Assembly: GCF_018687715.1 (NCBI RefSeq)
Contig: NC_056753.1
Coordinates: 27,777,445-27,841,444, forward strand
Direction: 5' to 3'
DNA length: 64,000 bases
Origin: Carya illinoinensis
Lineage: Eukaryota; Streptophyta; Magnoliopsida; Fagales; Juglandaceae
The notes beneath the pieces were generated by a model, which was not told where the DNA came from, did not search any database, and saw only the letters and a program-made list of their open reading frames with translations. Shown one piece after another: positions 44,006 to 55,415 of the stretch (positions within the stretch are counted from its first letter, which is position 1; each line of letters starts with the position of its first letter). Both the position numbers and the translations under genes were made by a program.

Positions 44006-44080
<75 letters not shown>
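44006..44080. repeat. Compound (TA)n-(GA)n microsatellite
   Basis: About 12 TA units pass directly into about 22 GA units. Confidence 0.97.
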
Positions 44081-44084
<4 letters not shown>

Positions 44085-44358
44085 TTGAGTTAAGATGTTT
44101 TATGAAGTTTTGAAAAATGAGAAAGAAAAAGTTAAATAAAAATATTATAAAATTAGAATATTATTATAATATAATTTTTGTTTTAAAATTTTAAAAAATT
44201 AAATTATTTTTTATATTTTATTTGAAAGTTTAAAAAAATTATAATGATTAAATAATTATTACATAAAAAAGTTATAAAAATATTTATATTTAAATAATAT
44301 TTAAATATTAATATAAAATAAAATAAAATAGATATAGGCTGTGAAACCAAACGAAGCC
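44081..44358 (-). mobile_element. MITE-like family 1 copy
   Basis: It shows the family order of AT-rich blocks and ends with GAAACCAAACGAAGCC, the counterpart of ATCCAAACCAGGCC in the copy at 52081. The GATGAGATGAGAT tips are eroded. Confidence 0.45.
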
Positions 44359-44719
44359 TAGGGATTTTTGGAAATGTGACAAACACCTTGGATGGAGGGA
44401 TTTTTTGAAACGGGCACCTAACCCTAGGCACTAGTTTAAAACGTTTTAAACTACATGTACCCAGTTTGAAAAAAGTGAAATTTCTAAGGATTTGAGCAAT
44501 ACTTTATCTATATTAAATGAATAAATTAAACTTTTCCAATCAAATTAAGCTTTTTAAGGAATACGGTGGGAATTTTAAAATCTTGTCTGGAGTTAAAACC
44601 ATTAGGCCCAAAGAAAGTTTTCTAATTAACGTGCATAGATTGGACCGGTTTGTCTGCACTCTTGTGTAGAAGTTGGCCCGTCTATGACTACAACTATTAT
44701 GACACACCTAGGGCGGGCT

Positions 44720-45480
44720 CAATATGCTGGTCAATTGCGTGTGGTTTGAATAGTGAGATGGAATGAGATAATTTTAAATAAAAATTAAAAATTAAATAAA
44801 ATATTATTAAAATACTTGAGGGCTAATTTGGATGGTGAAGTGAGAATACTTTACTATTATCATTATTTGATCATTACTTTTTACCTATTTTTACTATTTT
44901 GTACTAGTGCTATTCACTACTATTCAATATTTTTTCACTACTATTTATAGAATATCTGAGATCACCTCACTACACAAACACAACCTATAGACTCTATTAA
45001 AAATTAAAACTCCTTAACTTCTCTAAGAAATTATATTGATATTAAAATTATTTAAAAAACAATATTAGAAGGCCCCTAAGAAAGAAATTCTCCAAAGAAA
45101 AAAACAAAATGACTATTAAGAAATAAAAACTTATAAGAAAACTATTTCTGATTAATGATTATAAATAATTATGAACCTTTTGAGTTTATATAATAAAAAA
45201 GTTGGTAGTGTAATTAAGAAAAAAAACTAGATGAAGACAATAAGGAGTAATTACAATAGTTAGTGTATAATTATTAAGAAAAACTACGTACAATTATTAA
45301 TGTATAGTATTGTATTTAATTAACATGACAGGTTATTACATCATTCTATCGGAATTAAAAAGGCTTTCTAAAATTTTTGCTTTAGGACTCAATTTAAATT
45401 GGATCGCTCCTAGACGTACACACCTCTCAGACTAGGTGCAGGTATATGGATGCCCATGCATGTGATTAATTATGTATCAC
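44720..45480. other. Repeat-derived intergenic DNA
   Basis: 44737-44812 is another partial family 1 repeat. 44825-44990 reads TTTGGATGGTGAAGTGAGAATAC through to TCACCTCACTACACAAACACAACC, a separate dispersed-repeat type with symmetrical tips. No coding sequence is seen. Confidence 0.45.
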
Positions 45481-46879
45481 AAATAATTAAAACAATATAC
45501 ATATATATATATATATATACTAGGTAGGAGCAACGCGCAATGCACGTTTCTCTAATTTAATAAAATAATTATTTTAAAAAAAGGTATATATTTCATAAAA
45601 AAAATTGATTTCAATCAATAATTTAAAGCATATGGAAAAAAATGTGAAATCTAGCAAATATTTAGAGTAATGATAGTTAAAAAATGATTCATATAAGATT
45701 TTATATGAATAAAATAATTTTTTAATAATAAATCCTACTTTTTGTTAAAAAAAAGTGTGTTACTTTTACATTAGTTAAGACTGTATTCAATATTATTCTT
45801 TTATACAATATTAAATATATTTAAATGTGAAATTTATCAGTTCATGAGTTTTTTTTTTTATGTTTAATTTCAATTCTAAATCTCAAATTTTAAAATCTTC
45901 ATCAAATTATAAGTGCAGATAGTATTTTTTTTTTTTTTTGAAATCAATTTAAGAAAAAGTTTAAAATTTAAAATTTAAAATTTTGTTTTATTTTATTTTT
46001 TAATTTGATAGGATAGTGGTCATATTTCAAAATTTCTTAACAACAACTTATGTTCTAAACTTACTTAGAAATAAAATGATTATTTTGAATATATTTAAGA
46101 TGTGATATCCTTCGTTTAAATGCATGGTTTAAACTTTTTTATACTTATATTTAGAATAAATATAAAAAAACTTGTTCAAATATGATTTTTTCAAAATGCT
46201 TGTCATTATTTTCATTTTTTAAAATTTTTTTAATAGTAAAGAAAGTAATTACTAATGACTTTGTTTTTTTTAATATTTAAAGATGTTTAAAAAAATATAA
46301 TTGCATACAAGAGAAAAACCACGAAGGATATATTTAAAGATGTTTACTAACAAGGGCTTTGTTGGTGATTTTAAATAAAAAGTTACAAAATATAAGAAAA
46401 AAAAACTAATTGTTTGTTGGTAGATTGTTTTATGATTTTTAAGGTGTGAGATTTATTTTAATATGTTTTCTTGATATTAATTATTGATTACATTTAAGTT
46501 ACTCTTTGACGTTTTAAAATCTTAATATAATTTTATGTAGAATTGATATATTAAGTAGAAAAAATTAAAACTTAAATTTAAGAGAAAAAAACATTTTAAA
46601 TTGTTAATAAAATTTTATGCAAAATTTACACATTAAGTGAAAAAATTTAAACGAACTATATACTAATACATAAGCAATGAAAATTTTACAACATTTTAAA
46701 TTTTACAACATTTTAAATTTAATTTTTCATATTTCAAATTGTTAATAGAATTATATGTAAAATTGAAATATTAAGTGAAAAAATTTAATTAGGCCGTGTT
46801 AAATGACGCCGTTTTAAACCCCTTAACCCACCTCCATCCCTAACCAAAATGGCGCCGTTTCACACCACAAAACCATAAC

Positions 46880-46886
46880 TATAAAA
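46880..46886 (+). promoter_or_regulatory. TATA box of the captured KHZ-type fragment
   Basis: TATAAAA lies about 207 bp before the ATG at 47093, downstream of GACGCCGTTTT and GGCGCCGTTTC motifs and upstream of a C/T-rich leader. Confidence 0.5.
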
Positions 46887-47092
46887 GCTCCTCAAACGCC
46901 CCTCCCTCCCCTTTTTGAGAGTCTTCTTCCCCGCCCCCCTTCTTCCCTTTCTCTCTCTCTGTCTGTCTCTCTCTAGGTTTTTTCCCTTCTCTGAGCGTTT
47001 TCTCTGTTATCTTCTCGCACTTTCTCGCGGATTCTTTCTATTTTCCACCCTCATCCCCTTCGCGTGTGGTTCTCCGGGATCCTGGTACTAAA

Positions 47093-47174
47093 ATGGAGTT
47101 TGGCGCTGGCCGCAAAAGAGGGAGGCCTGAAGTTGCTTTGAATGGCAATGGCGGTCTCAAGAAATCTAAGCCAG
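47093..47174 (+). pseudogene. Exon 1 of a KHZ-type (CCCH plus KH) RNA-binding protein gene, orphaned
   Basis: The exon encodes MEFGAGRKRGRPEVALNGNG and then the segment GLKKSKP, ending at a GT donor (47175) in phase 1. This is how plant KHZ/C3H14-C3H52-type proteins begin, just before their first CCCH finger. A full promoter-like region and leader precede it. No CCCH or KH exon follows in the next several kilobases, so only the 5' end of the gene is present. That fits transduplication by the surrounding Helitron. The family name is from recollection of the N-terminus only. Confidence 0.6.
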
Positions 47175-49640
47175 GTTAGCCTTCATGCTACTCATATACG
47201 TTCACGCACACTCTCATAGGGATATTTCTGCTTCATTGTATGTATATTAGTACTCGTATCTATACTCTGTTGTGGGCTAAGGCTATTGTAATGAATGTTG
47301 AAGGATTTCTGGATTTACTTTAGATTTTTTTAGAAGTAATTTCTGGATTTGCTTTAGTCTTTCCTGTCATTTTTAGTTAGTGTATGTAGGTATTTCCTCT
47401 TGTATAGCTCCTGTATGCTTGGGCGATGCCTATTCTTGGTAATAAATCTCTTATTAATTATAAAAAAAGTTAAAAAAAAAAAAAAAGCTTTATTGGAATT
47501 ATTATAGCTTTTGGCTTCCTTTGTGGTCTTCATGCTTTGGAACTTGAGCTGATTCTTTTATTTCATTGCCTTCTGAAGCAACCAAGTTGGGATTTTTCAA
47601 TCGTTGGATTAAAAGTATTGTGTGTTCTTGTGTCTTTGTTTTATCATGTTTATGGCTATAAAAATGAAGTTGCAGTATTCATGTTGTATTGTGTTAGTGA
47701 AATCTATTGATTTTTCTTTCTATGTTGTCGAGCTTAAATTCTCCAGTCTGTTTACTCCTTTTTGCTGTTAACTGGCTGCTTTATTAGCCCATCTTTTTGT
47801 TGCCTATTGCTTCTTTTAACTCGTCATGTCGATGGTGATGTACGTGTGTTCCGCATTTCAGTTTAATAGTCAGTAATTTATGATAACATCTGGTTGATGA
47901 AATATTTCTTAGGCTGTTTCCGCATGTTTTAACTTGCCTGGACTGGTTATTTTCTTTGATGATTATATTTCAGAGATTTGACATTGTTGTGCAAGCTATA
48001 GGCTTTTGATGGGAAAAATGTTAAAATGTGATACAAAAGAAATGTTAAGTCTTAAACACTATACAATTTAGTGTCTTGGGTTTTGGGTCTGTCTTGGGTT
48101 TTGGGTCCAATGACACAACATCACACCATTTCACATTACTTTTCTTTTTTTAACCTATTCACTATCAAGATAGCCAACAAAAACAGAATACATTATTATT
48201 GGAACACATTTTTATTTTTAGATCCTCACCCTAGGATGTTTATCTAATTCTGTTTTTGCTCCTAGCTTTAGATATATTACTGACAAAACATTACATTTTT
48301 CTTTTCTTAACCTATTCACTATCAAGATAGCTCACAAAAAAAAAAAGAGTACACTTTTATGTTTAGATCTTTGATAAATCTGACAATAGCAAATGAAAGG
48401 GATCGAAAAGTGGAAGATAACAAAATAAATGACACAAAAAAAAAAATTGAATAAAGTAAACTACAAGATAGACTTACAAAGATAAAAATCAGAAATGTAA
48501 AACTCCGAAAGTCCCCAACCAAGAAAACCTGAAAAGAAATCACCATTAGAAACGAACAGAAAACATTAAACACTGCAGGAAACAATGAAAAATAGAATAA
48601 AGAAAAGCTAGGATAAGGAAACAATGAAAAAAAAGAAAAAGAAAGAAATGCTAGTAGGGTAAGGTAACAATGAAAGAAAGAAGAAAGAAAAGCTAGTAGG
48701 GTAAAGAAAATAACCCAAGAACTAAATGTGCAGCTCTGAAAGAAAGCACCAAACGACATAAGTAGGGTGAACAAAAATAATCTTCATAGACCCTTTTAAG
48801 GTGCAATGGCTTCCTGAACTATCCTCCTAGGAAGTCCCATCGCATGCAGCAGACCACTGCAAAACCAATCAACCCACTGGAAAACCAATCAAACCAAATA
48901 TTGGAAAACCAAATGGAAAACTGGCAGCATCAGACCACTGCATATGCATTTTTTATTTCTTGCATTTTATTTATGGAAAACTGGCAGCATCAGACCATTG
49001 CATATGCATTTTTTATTTCTTGCGTTTTAGTTGTCAGGATTAACTACATATTTTTTAAAAAAAAAATTCCTGCAGTGAATATATATGTAGATGTAGAACT
49101 GACCTCCTAGGGCATGCATCATATGGATCTTTATCCTGATTAACTATACTTTTTAATGTTTTTATGATTCTTTATTTCTTGCATTTTTATTTATCAGGAT
49201 TAAATATTTGTGATTTTTTCCTATGGCATTTGTTTTTTCTTCTTAGGTAGTGAGCACTGTTTTCTTTGTCCTGATTAATTATTTTTTTTATCCAGATTAA
49301 GAATATTTTTTTTAATGATTTTTGTGATTCCATATCTTACAGATGTAAAAGTCACAATTACCTATACGCATGCAAAACTCACAATTAACTCCAGGCATGC
49401 ACTGACCAACTGAAGGAGGTTCTATACGCATGCACTGATAACTGACAAGAGGGGACAGCAGGCCTTGGTACCAATGCAACTGGCAGTATTTAGACTGCAC
49501 CACCAATGAATTTAAAGACTTTTGCACTGATGGAATACACAAATTGAGGCAAAGAGTGAAGACATGAAACACAGAAACGGAATGGGATTGTACTGTTCAT
49601 TACTGTAGCAGAAGCATAGATGCTTTTTATTATAGATAGA
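47175..49640. other. Intron-derived and filler DNA inside the Helitron
   Basis: 47175-48290 reads like plant intron DNA. A 60-bp tandem duplication lies at 48914-49033 (GGAAAACTGGCAGCATCAGA in both units). Minus-strand frames in the A-rich 48322-48774 part are Phe/Ser-rich translations with no motif. Confidence 0.5.
48914..49033. repeat. 60-bp tandem duplication
   Basis: Two units of exactly 60 bp, starting TGGAAAACTGGCAGCATCAG and ending TTGC(A/G)TTTTA, differ at about three positions. Confidence 0.93.
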
Positions 49641-49734
49641 TATATATGATTATTCTTCTAATTCCATTACCTTCTTAATTATAGTAGTCATGCATGCATG
49701 CCCATTCAATCGCATCACATAATGCTACAATTAG

Positions 49735-50053
49735 TCAAAATGTTTGCAACACCAAGCGCGCCATCTCCAATGCTTCAAATGCTGCCCACCAATTTTCCTT
49801 AAAGCATAAGCAAACGAGATCAATTAGCTAGGTACGTACCCTAATTTACTCAAAAACTCAATTCGATCCATATACCAGTCTTTTTTTTTTCTTTTACAAA
49901 GTAATTAAATCCAAAATGTTTTTTAATATGTTGATCATATTAATCCAAATTATTGCTAGGTAAAGATCAAAGGACATATCAGAAGAAGAGAATTAGAACT
50001 AGTAAACTTACCCTTGCATGTGGATTTGGAGCATGAACAACTAGAACTAGAGC
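49735..50053 (-). pseudogene. Exons 2 and 3 of a third EF-hand/ZZ-family gene
   Basis: The minus strand has an exon at 50053-50012 (42 bp, ALVLVVHAPNPHAR) flanked by a GCAG acceptor and a GTAAGT donor, and an exon at 49797-49735 (ENWWAAFEALEMARLVLQTF and a stop) after a TTTAAG acceptor. Lengths and order match exons 2 and 3 of the gene at 9789 (14 codons, then a WW-containing C-terminus). Exon 1 with the EF-hands and the zinc finger is missing: the DNA to the right is a CT microsatellite and unrelated sequence. Confidence 0.75.
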
Positions 50054-50371
50054 CTGCATCATTAGATAATATTTGTATCATCAGTTTTTGGGTCAATTCA
50101 TCAGCTCAATTAAATTGGATTATGTACCCTAGGGTCCGATGCTTAATTAATTTTCATACAAACTCGAATGAAGATTTCCATTCGAATTTGAGGCCCTATT
50201 CGAATTTGAGGCACTACCATGATGCCACATCAGCCTATATTTTAAGGGAAAAAAAATGACAACCGGCCATGGGAATAAACATAGGGCTCGAGAATGACAA
50301 ATTCAGCAAGGCCTTCATTTGTAGCTCCAAAAGCTTCCTTCCCATCCTCTTCCTTCTTCGCAACCTCCTTA

Positions 50372-50376
<5 letters not shown>

Positions 50377-50446
<70 letters not shown>
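50377..50446. repeat. (CT)n microsatellite
   Basis: About 34 CT units; the Arg-Glu-rich and Leu-Ser-rich frames crossing it are repeat translations. Confidence 0.97.
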
Positions 50447-50448
<2 letters not shown>

Positions 50449-51088
50449 GCGATCACATCAAAACTAACTCAAGCAGACCTCACGCTTGTTTTTCCTTCTC
50501 TCCTTGCCAGCTACTTTGTTCTCAATTACTCTCTATACACACTCCCCGACGGCAAGGTTGAGAGGCTATATGGTGTGGTCCCGTTTGCAAATTCTTGACC
50601 AAGAATGAGGATGGGTCTAGACCTCCGATGTTCTCAACATCCACAATCTATTTGTTCGCATGGTTTAGGATATCCTCGAATTAATGATAGGACTCCGAAA
50701 TCAAAGACACATAGCTCTGGAAATCAGATCGTGAAACATCTAAGGAGGAGATTAAGGGCACGAACTCAGGAGGGGCGACTTTTGTGGAGAGTGAGAAGGA
50801 CCACCACCAATCTGATTTGCCCATGTGAGGGTTGTTAAGGATGGAAGACAAGCCCTGGCTACTAGCATCTGAATTTGATTTCGTCAAGGAGGAGGAGATG
50901 ATGATGATTCCCTGGATTAAGTCGTCAAGAAGGAGGAGATGATGACGATTCCCTAGGTTAAGTCCTTGGTTTGGTTGTGTTTGCTATTGTTGTTGCTGCA
51001 TGCTCTCTCCTTTGGCTATGTTTCTAGTGTTTTTTTTTTTTTTAACTAAAGTCGGCTTGAGACCATTGATGCATGTTGAGAGATTTGA
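50447..51088. other. Intergenic, no gene supported
   Basis: A GGAGGAGATGATGA motif is duplicated at 50890 and 50931. Short frames lack motifs. Confidence 0.4.
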
Positions 51089-51096
51089 GACTACAT

Positions 51097-51732
51097 TAGG
51101 AGTGTAACAGGTCCGGTCCGGTCCGGTCCCGTTTTGAACAAAATTTATGACCGAACCAACATGCACCGGTTTTGTATTTTCAAAAATCGATTACACATCG
51201 ATTATCCTTCTAAACCGGTACTCCAGTTTTACAGGTTTTCAATCCGATTCAGTCTGGTTTTCTAGTTTTAATATACTATATTATATATTATATATTATAT
51301 AATATATATAATATAGTATATTATATTATATAATACTATAGTGATAATATATTGTAGTATATTATAATTACATTATAGACTATAGTGATATATTATAGTA
51401 TATTATAATATATAGTGATATAGTATTATTATAACTATTAATATAATAAATTATAGTGGTATAAGATTTTAAAATTTAATATTATATTAATTAGTAATTT
51501 ATCATATAATACAAAACTATTTTATATATAATTATATATTATATATATAAATTGTATACAATATAAAATATTAAAATATATAAAATATTAAAATATAGAT
51601 ATATGAATCGGTCCGATCCGATCTAGTCTTGAAAAAAGAAAAATTGAAACCGGACCGATTTTGACTGGTATTGAATCTAACCCACCGATTCGGTCTGGTC
51701 CAGTCCGGTTTATTAATTTTTTTTACACCCTA
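51097..51732. mobile_element. hAT-like non-autonomous element with CCGGT repeats
   Basis: Tips are TAGGAGTGTAA at the left and the inverse TTACACCCTA at the right. Flanks are GACTACAT and GATTGCAT, an 8-bp hAT-sized duplication with two differences. Inside are CCGGT-rich arms (GGTCCGGTCCGG at the left; GGTCCAGTCCGG at the right) and a ~330-bp AT-rich core of ATATTATA repeats. No transposase is present. Confidence 0.75.
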
Positions 51733-52080
51733 GATTGCATAAATGATGATAAATGATATTGAAGACGAGGGGTAGATATGGAAATGGGGGGAAAATGTTC
51801 ATTTTGGTCAATTGGTAGAAACAGTGTTGTTCTTGTTTTGCCACATGGGGCGTGGTGCCCCCGCGGTTCTCCTGGCTGGTTGTTTATACAGTTTTTAATT
51901 CATTTAAATTGAGCTATAAAATAAGAAAAATTGTAAATATAATTAAAGGATGTGCAATTCTTGAGTACTTGCTTCAAAAGAAATGGATAAAACTTAGACA
52001 CATATGAAATAACTCATTTTTTAATAATAAGATTTACTATTTTCAAATTGAGTATTTGCATACACTAAGACATAACTCTA

Positions 52081-52327
52081 TTTGGATTCGGAAATCATTT
52101 CATCTCATCTCATTTCATCATTATAATTTTTTTAAATTTTCACACAAAATATAATAAACAATTCAACTTTTTCAAATCTTAATTCAACTTTTTCAAATCT
52201 TAATTCAATTTTTTCAAATTTTAAAACAATAATAATATTAAAAAATAATATTGTTAGATTCTAACGATATTTTAATTAACTTTCATTTTTCATCTAAAAC
52301 TATTTCATCTCTAATCCAAACCAGGCC
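52081..52327 (+). mobile_element. MITE-like family 1, best-preserved copy
   Basis: It starts TTTGGATTCGGAAATCATTT with CATCTCATCTCATTTCATC and ends CATCTCTAATCCAAACCAGG, so the tips TTTGGAT and ATCCAAA are inverted. It includes a two-fold internal repeat of CAACTTTTTCAAATCTTAATT. Confidence 0.7.
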
Positions 52328-52439
52328 ATATATCTATCATTAATCTTAAAATTAAGTTTTAATAAGATCTTTTAAAATTAAAAATGGTAATATAATATTT
52401 CAATTAAGAGAATAATTTCTGACCGGTGCATTTTATGAT

Positions 52440-53690
52440 CCCACTTCAATGGAAGGCAATAGATGATAGCCACTTAGGGGAACCACTTCAAACCTTATGC
52501 ACCGCACTGCAGGGGAACAATCTGTCGGGACCCCTTTCCCACTGCCTCTCTCTCTCTCACACACACACACCCACCCTTGCTCCCTTTCCCTCCTTCATGA
52601 ATACCTAAATCCTTCACCATCTTTGTGCAATCCCGAACCCTAGCATCTCATTTCTTTTCCTTCACAAACCCCCCATTTCAAAAATAAGGCTTGATTTCGT
52701 TAGTTGTGAAAGGTAGAGAACTGAGGGCATTGGGTTTTTGTCGCTATTCAAAGGTGGTCTCAACCCTCAAGCCCAATGAAACAGCATTGTACAATCCAGC
52801 CCCAATTGTTCATTGCAGTTTTCTTTCGTCTTTTCGTGTGAAATTACTCCCAAGATCGATAGAAGATGAGAGAGGAATACAGTGGGAGTTGGAGTATTGA
52901 CATTCTCAAAGTTGGGCAAAGAAATAAGCAGTTGGTGTGGGGAGGCGATTTTTACCCCGAACTTCAAGGAGAAAATGGAGCAAAATAGGGAGAGATGAAG
53001 AAATGGATTCCCTATTCGAGGGAGTGTTCCTCTTTAACCCTTCCCAATTGACTGTAGACCAACAAGAAGAGGAAGAAAAGGGTGATGAAGAAGAAGAAGA
53101 CCATCATGATGATCGCGGTCCTTTGATTCCAATTGATGCTTGAAGTACAGCATCAACCTCATCTTCATCACATACATATTCATATTCATAACCTTAACCC
53201 CTCAACAAAAACCTCTTCTCTAACCTCACGATCGTCACTCTGCCAGAGACCCAATCTCAATCTCAGCCTCCTTCACTACTAACAATACTAATCCTACTTC
53301 AATTTAGATGGAGATGTCCACGACACCAGTAACCCCTCCTATCTCCCGGTAGATTTTCAGATAAAAAAAAAGTGAGCTAGTTTGCGAACTGGATACGGTA
53401 GTTTGCAAATCAAATATGGTAGAGATGCTGTTAGGGATCAAATTCATACTTCTAATAGATCCAATGCCAATGATCTGGTCACTGAGGATGAAAAAACAAT
53501 TGAACATGATGATCAAATTCTGCAAGGACAACACGAACAAGAAGAGAAAGAAGAAGAAGAAGAAGTTGTTGTTGTTGACAAGGAAAAGGGAGCATGGTTT
53601 GGGTTCGAGAGAGGTTAAGAGAGAGAGAGGGGTGGGGGGGGGGGGTCTCGACCGATTGTTCCCTTGTATTGTGGTGCTTAAGGTTTGAAG
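52440..53690 (+). pseudogene. Decayed gene for an acidic protein, unrecognised
   Basis: After a C/T-rich leader-like stretch, an ATG at 53003 opens MDSLFEGVFLFNPSQLTVDQ followed by an acidic run of Glu and Asp, stopping at about 53141. The same frame continues with several stops through NLFSNLTIVTLPETQSQSQP. Then a different frame gives RTGYGSLQIKYGRDAVRDQ and an acidic Glu-rich tail to about 53618. The pieces look like one gene with stops and frameshifts. I do not recognise the family. No introns are evident, which would fit a retrocopy, but no poly(A) tail or target duplication is seen. Confidence 0.35.
53630..53646. repeat. Poly-G tract
   Basis: A run of 12 or more G residues within GGTGGGG...GGTC near the end of the decayed acidic gene. 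Confidence 0.85.
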
Positions 53691-53829
53691 ATGTTCCCCT
53701 ACGTGATTGTCATCTATTGGCTTCCGATGAAATAAGATTATAAGATAAACCGGTCAAAGCGTATCTATTCAATTAAATATAAAATACCATTAAACCTTAA
53801 TCGAAAGCTGCTAGCAATGTTATTTACTT

Positions 53830-54000
53830 GAGAAATAATATTTACAATTTTAGAGTATGCAGTTTCTGCATAATACTTTTAAAAAAAGTGAATAAATCTG
53901 TGACCTACATAAAAAAAGTATTTTTTTAATGATAGATCCCACTTTTTTTTAAAGAGGATGCATGAAGACTGCACAATCCAAGATTGTATATTACACTACC
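53830..54000. mobile_element. MITE-like repeat, family 2
   Basis: It begins GAGAAATAATATTTACAA and ends TTGTATATTACACTAC, near-inverse tips. The interior has AAAAAAAGTGAATAAATCTG, with GACCTACAT, opposite a GATCCCACTTTTTTTTAAAG block. It resembles 10549-10727. Confidence 0.6.
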
Positions 54001-54465
54001 CTATTTATTTATGCATTATTTTCAATATAAATAGAATGGAAAATTATTAGATAAATTAGAATTTGGATAACGTGTACTCCCAATCTATCACAACATTAAA
54101 ATTGCTTATTTAACCATTTGTTTAATGATATGACATTTTATAATAGTATATGAATTATTTTATTCAGCAATCTTACACTACGCACTTGTTGGTGTGGATT
54201 TTTATTTTTTATATATTCTTTTCAGCAACAAGTGTGTAGTGCAGGGCTGTTAAATCAAATTTTACATTCCTACTCTAAAACTACTTAAGAGTTCACTCAC
54301 TTATTCATATAATAATTCACTCTATTAGTTTTTAGACTACATTATTTGTTTTTGCGGGCAATTGTAGTACACTGTTTTTTGCAATCTTTTGAAAAAAATT
54401 ATAACCCTTATAAAAATATATTTTTTCATAGAGAGTCATACTGTTTATTGAAAATATGAATAAAT

Positions 54466-54664
54466 TTGTTTGGTTAACAAAAATAAAAAATCTCATCTCA
54501 ATTTATCATTATAATTTTTTCAAATTTCTATATAAAATATAATAAATAATTTAAATTTTCAAATCTTAATATAAAATTAATATTAAAAAATTATATTATA
54601 ACAATATTTTATTCATTACTATTCAAAACATCTCATCTCCTTTCATATGTGCAACCGAACGAGT
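54466..54664 (+). mobile_element. MITE-like family 1 copy
   Basis: It has TCTCATCTCAATTTATCATT, ATATAAAATATAATAAATAA and CATCTCATCTCCTTTCATAT in the family order, ending near AACCGAACGAGTCC. Confidence 0.6.
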
Positions 54665-55415
54665 CCACGTTTTAAATAAGAATATAGCATTAATAGTTTA
54701 CTATACTATTATATATGATGGTAAATCATTTATTTATAATTTTTCTTAGATTAAACTATTCGTATAAATTAATCCTCAGCTCCTAGCCTCTTTCTTTTAA
54801 TATATTTTTAGATTATATTAAATTTTTTTTTGAAAGTTCTATTACAAAAGAGTTGTATTAGCACACTATTTGAAGTGAGACCTATTATAATTAAAAAAAA
54901 AAATTAAAATATCAATCATATTTTATTATTGTTGATGCAAAACGCTGAATGTTGGGTTTATTAAAAAACATTTCTAAATAAGTTTTCTAAAATTTAAATA
55001 TATATTTTCAAGATTGTAAAGTAAAAATACATATTTCATGAGATATGTTTATTATTATCACAAGAAATAGATGGTAATCAACCAACAATGTTTTAAGAGA
55101 GGGAAAAAGAGGTTTGGTTAATGAGGTGTTGTGAGATGATCTCAAACTATTTTATTATTATTTATTTACTATTTATTATTATTATTTATATATTAACGCC
55201 CAAACGTAGCAACGTTAAAAGTAAAAGAAAGAAATTCTAAAAAAATCTCTTTTAAGTGACGTGTGGTTGAAACACGTTGTGTGATCGATGTCTTGAAGGG
55301 TAGCCATCCCATTGGGCCTCCCTGCACAAACAGCCACCTCAATTCGAAAGTGAAGATCCCCATCAAAGTGTTCGGCCGCCGCTTACCACTCTACATTTTC
55401 TCAGGGCTTCCACCC
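54665..55415. other. 5' flank of IIL1 copy B
   Basis: It matches parts of 15480-15770 upstream of copy A, with extra segments. No clear TATA box is evident. The transcript leader is probably within 55263-55415, where the composition is gene-like (AACACGTTGTGTGATCG onward). Confidence 0.45.

Larger units (their letters stand above)
45520..49640 (-). mobile_element. Proposed Helitron carrying a KHZ-type gene fragment
   Basis: On the minus strand the 3' end reads AACGTGC-ATT-GCGCGTT (hairpin with one G-T pair), then 8 bp, then CTAG before a T (45520-45523). The candidate 5' end at 49640 reads TCTATCTATAATAAAAAGC preceded by A, the usual TC start with an A|T target. The ~4.1-kb interior has no helicase and carries a promoter, 5'UTR and first exon of a CCCH-zinc-finger gene in the opposite orientation. 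The 3' end is convincing; the 5' end is the best candidate but not unique. Confidence 0.55.

Noticed and set aside
48322..48774. 150-residue Phe/Ser-rich minus-strand frame
   Set aside because: Falls in A-rich DNA within the Helitron; low-complexity, no domain, likely the antisense of A/G-rich sequence.
47175..49130. Search for later KHZ exons (CCCH and KH domains)
   Set aside because: No CCCH spacing or KH signature was found on the plus strand, so the gene was not extended past exon 1.
50235..50598. Arg-Glu-rich and Leu-Ser-rich frames
   Set aside because: Translations of the CT microsatellite at 50377-50446.
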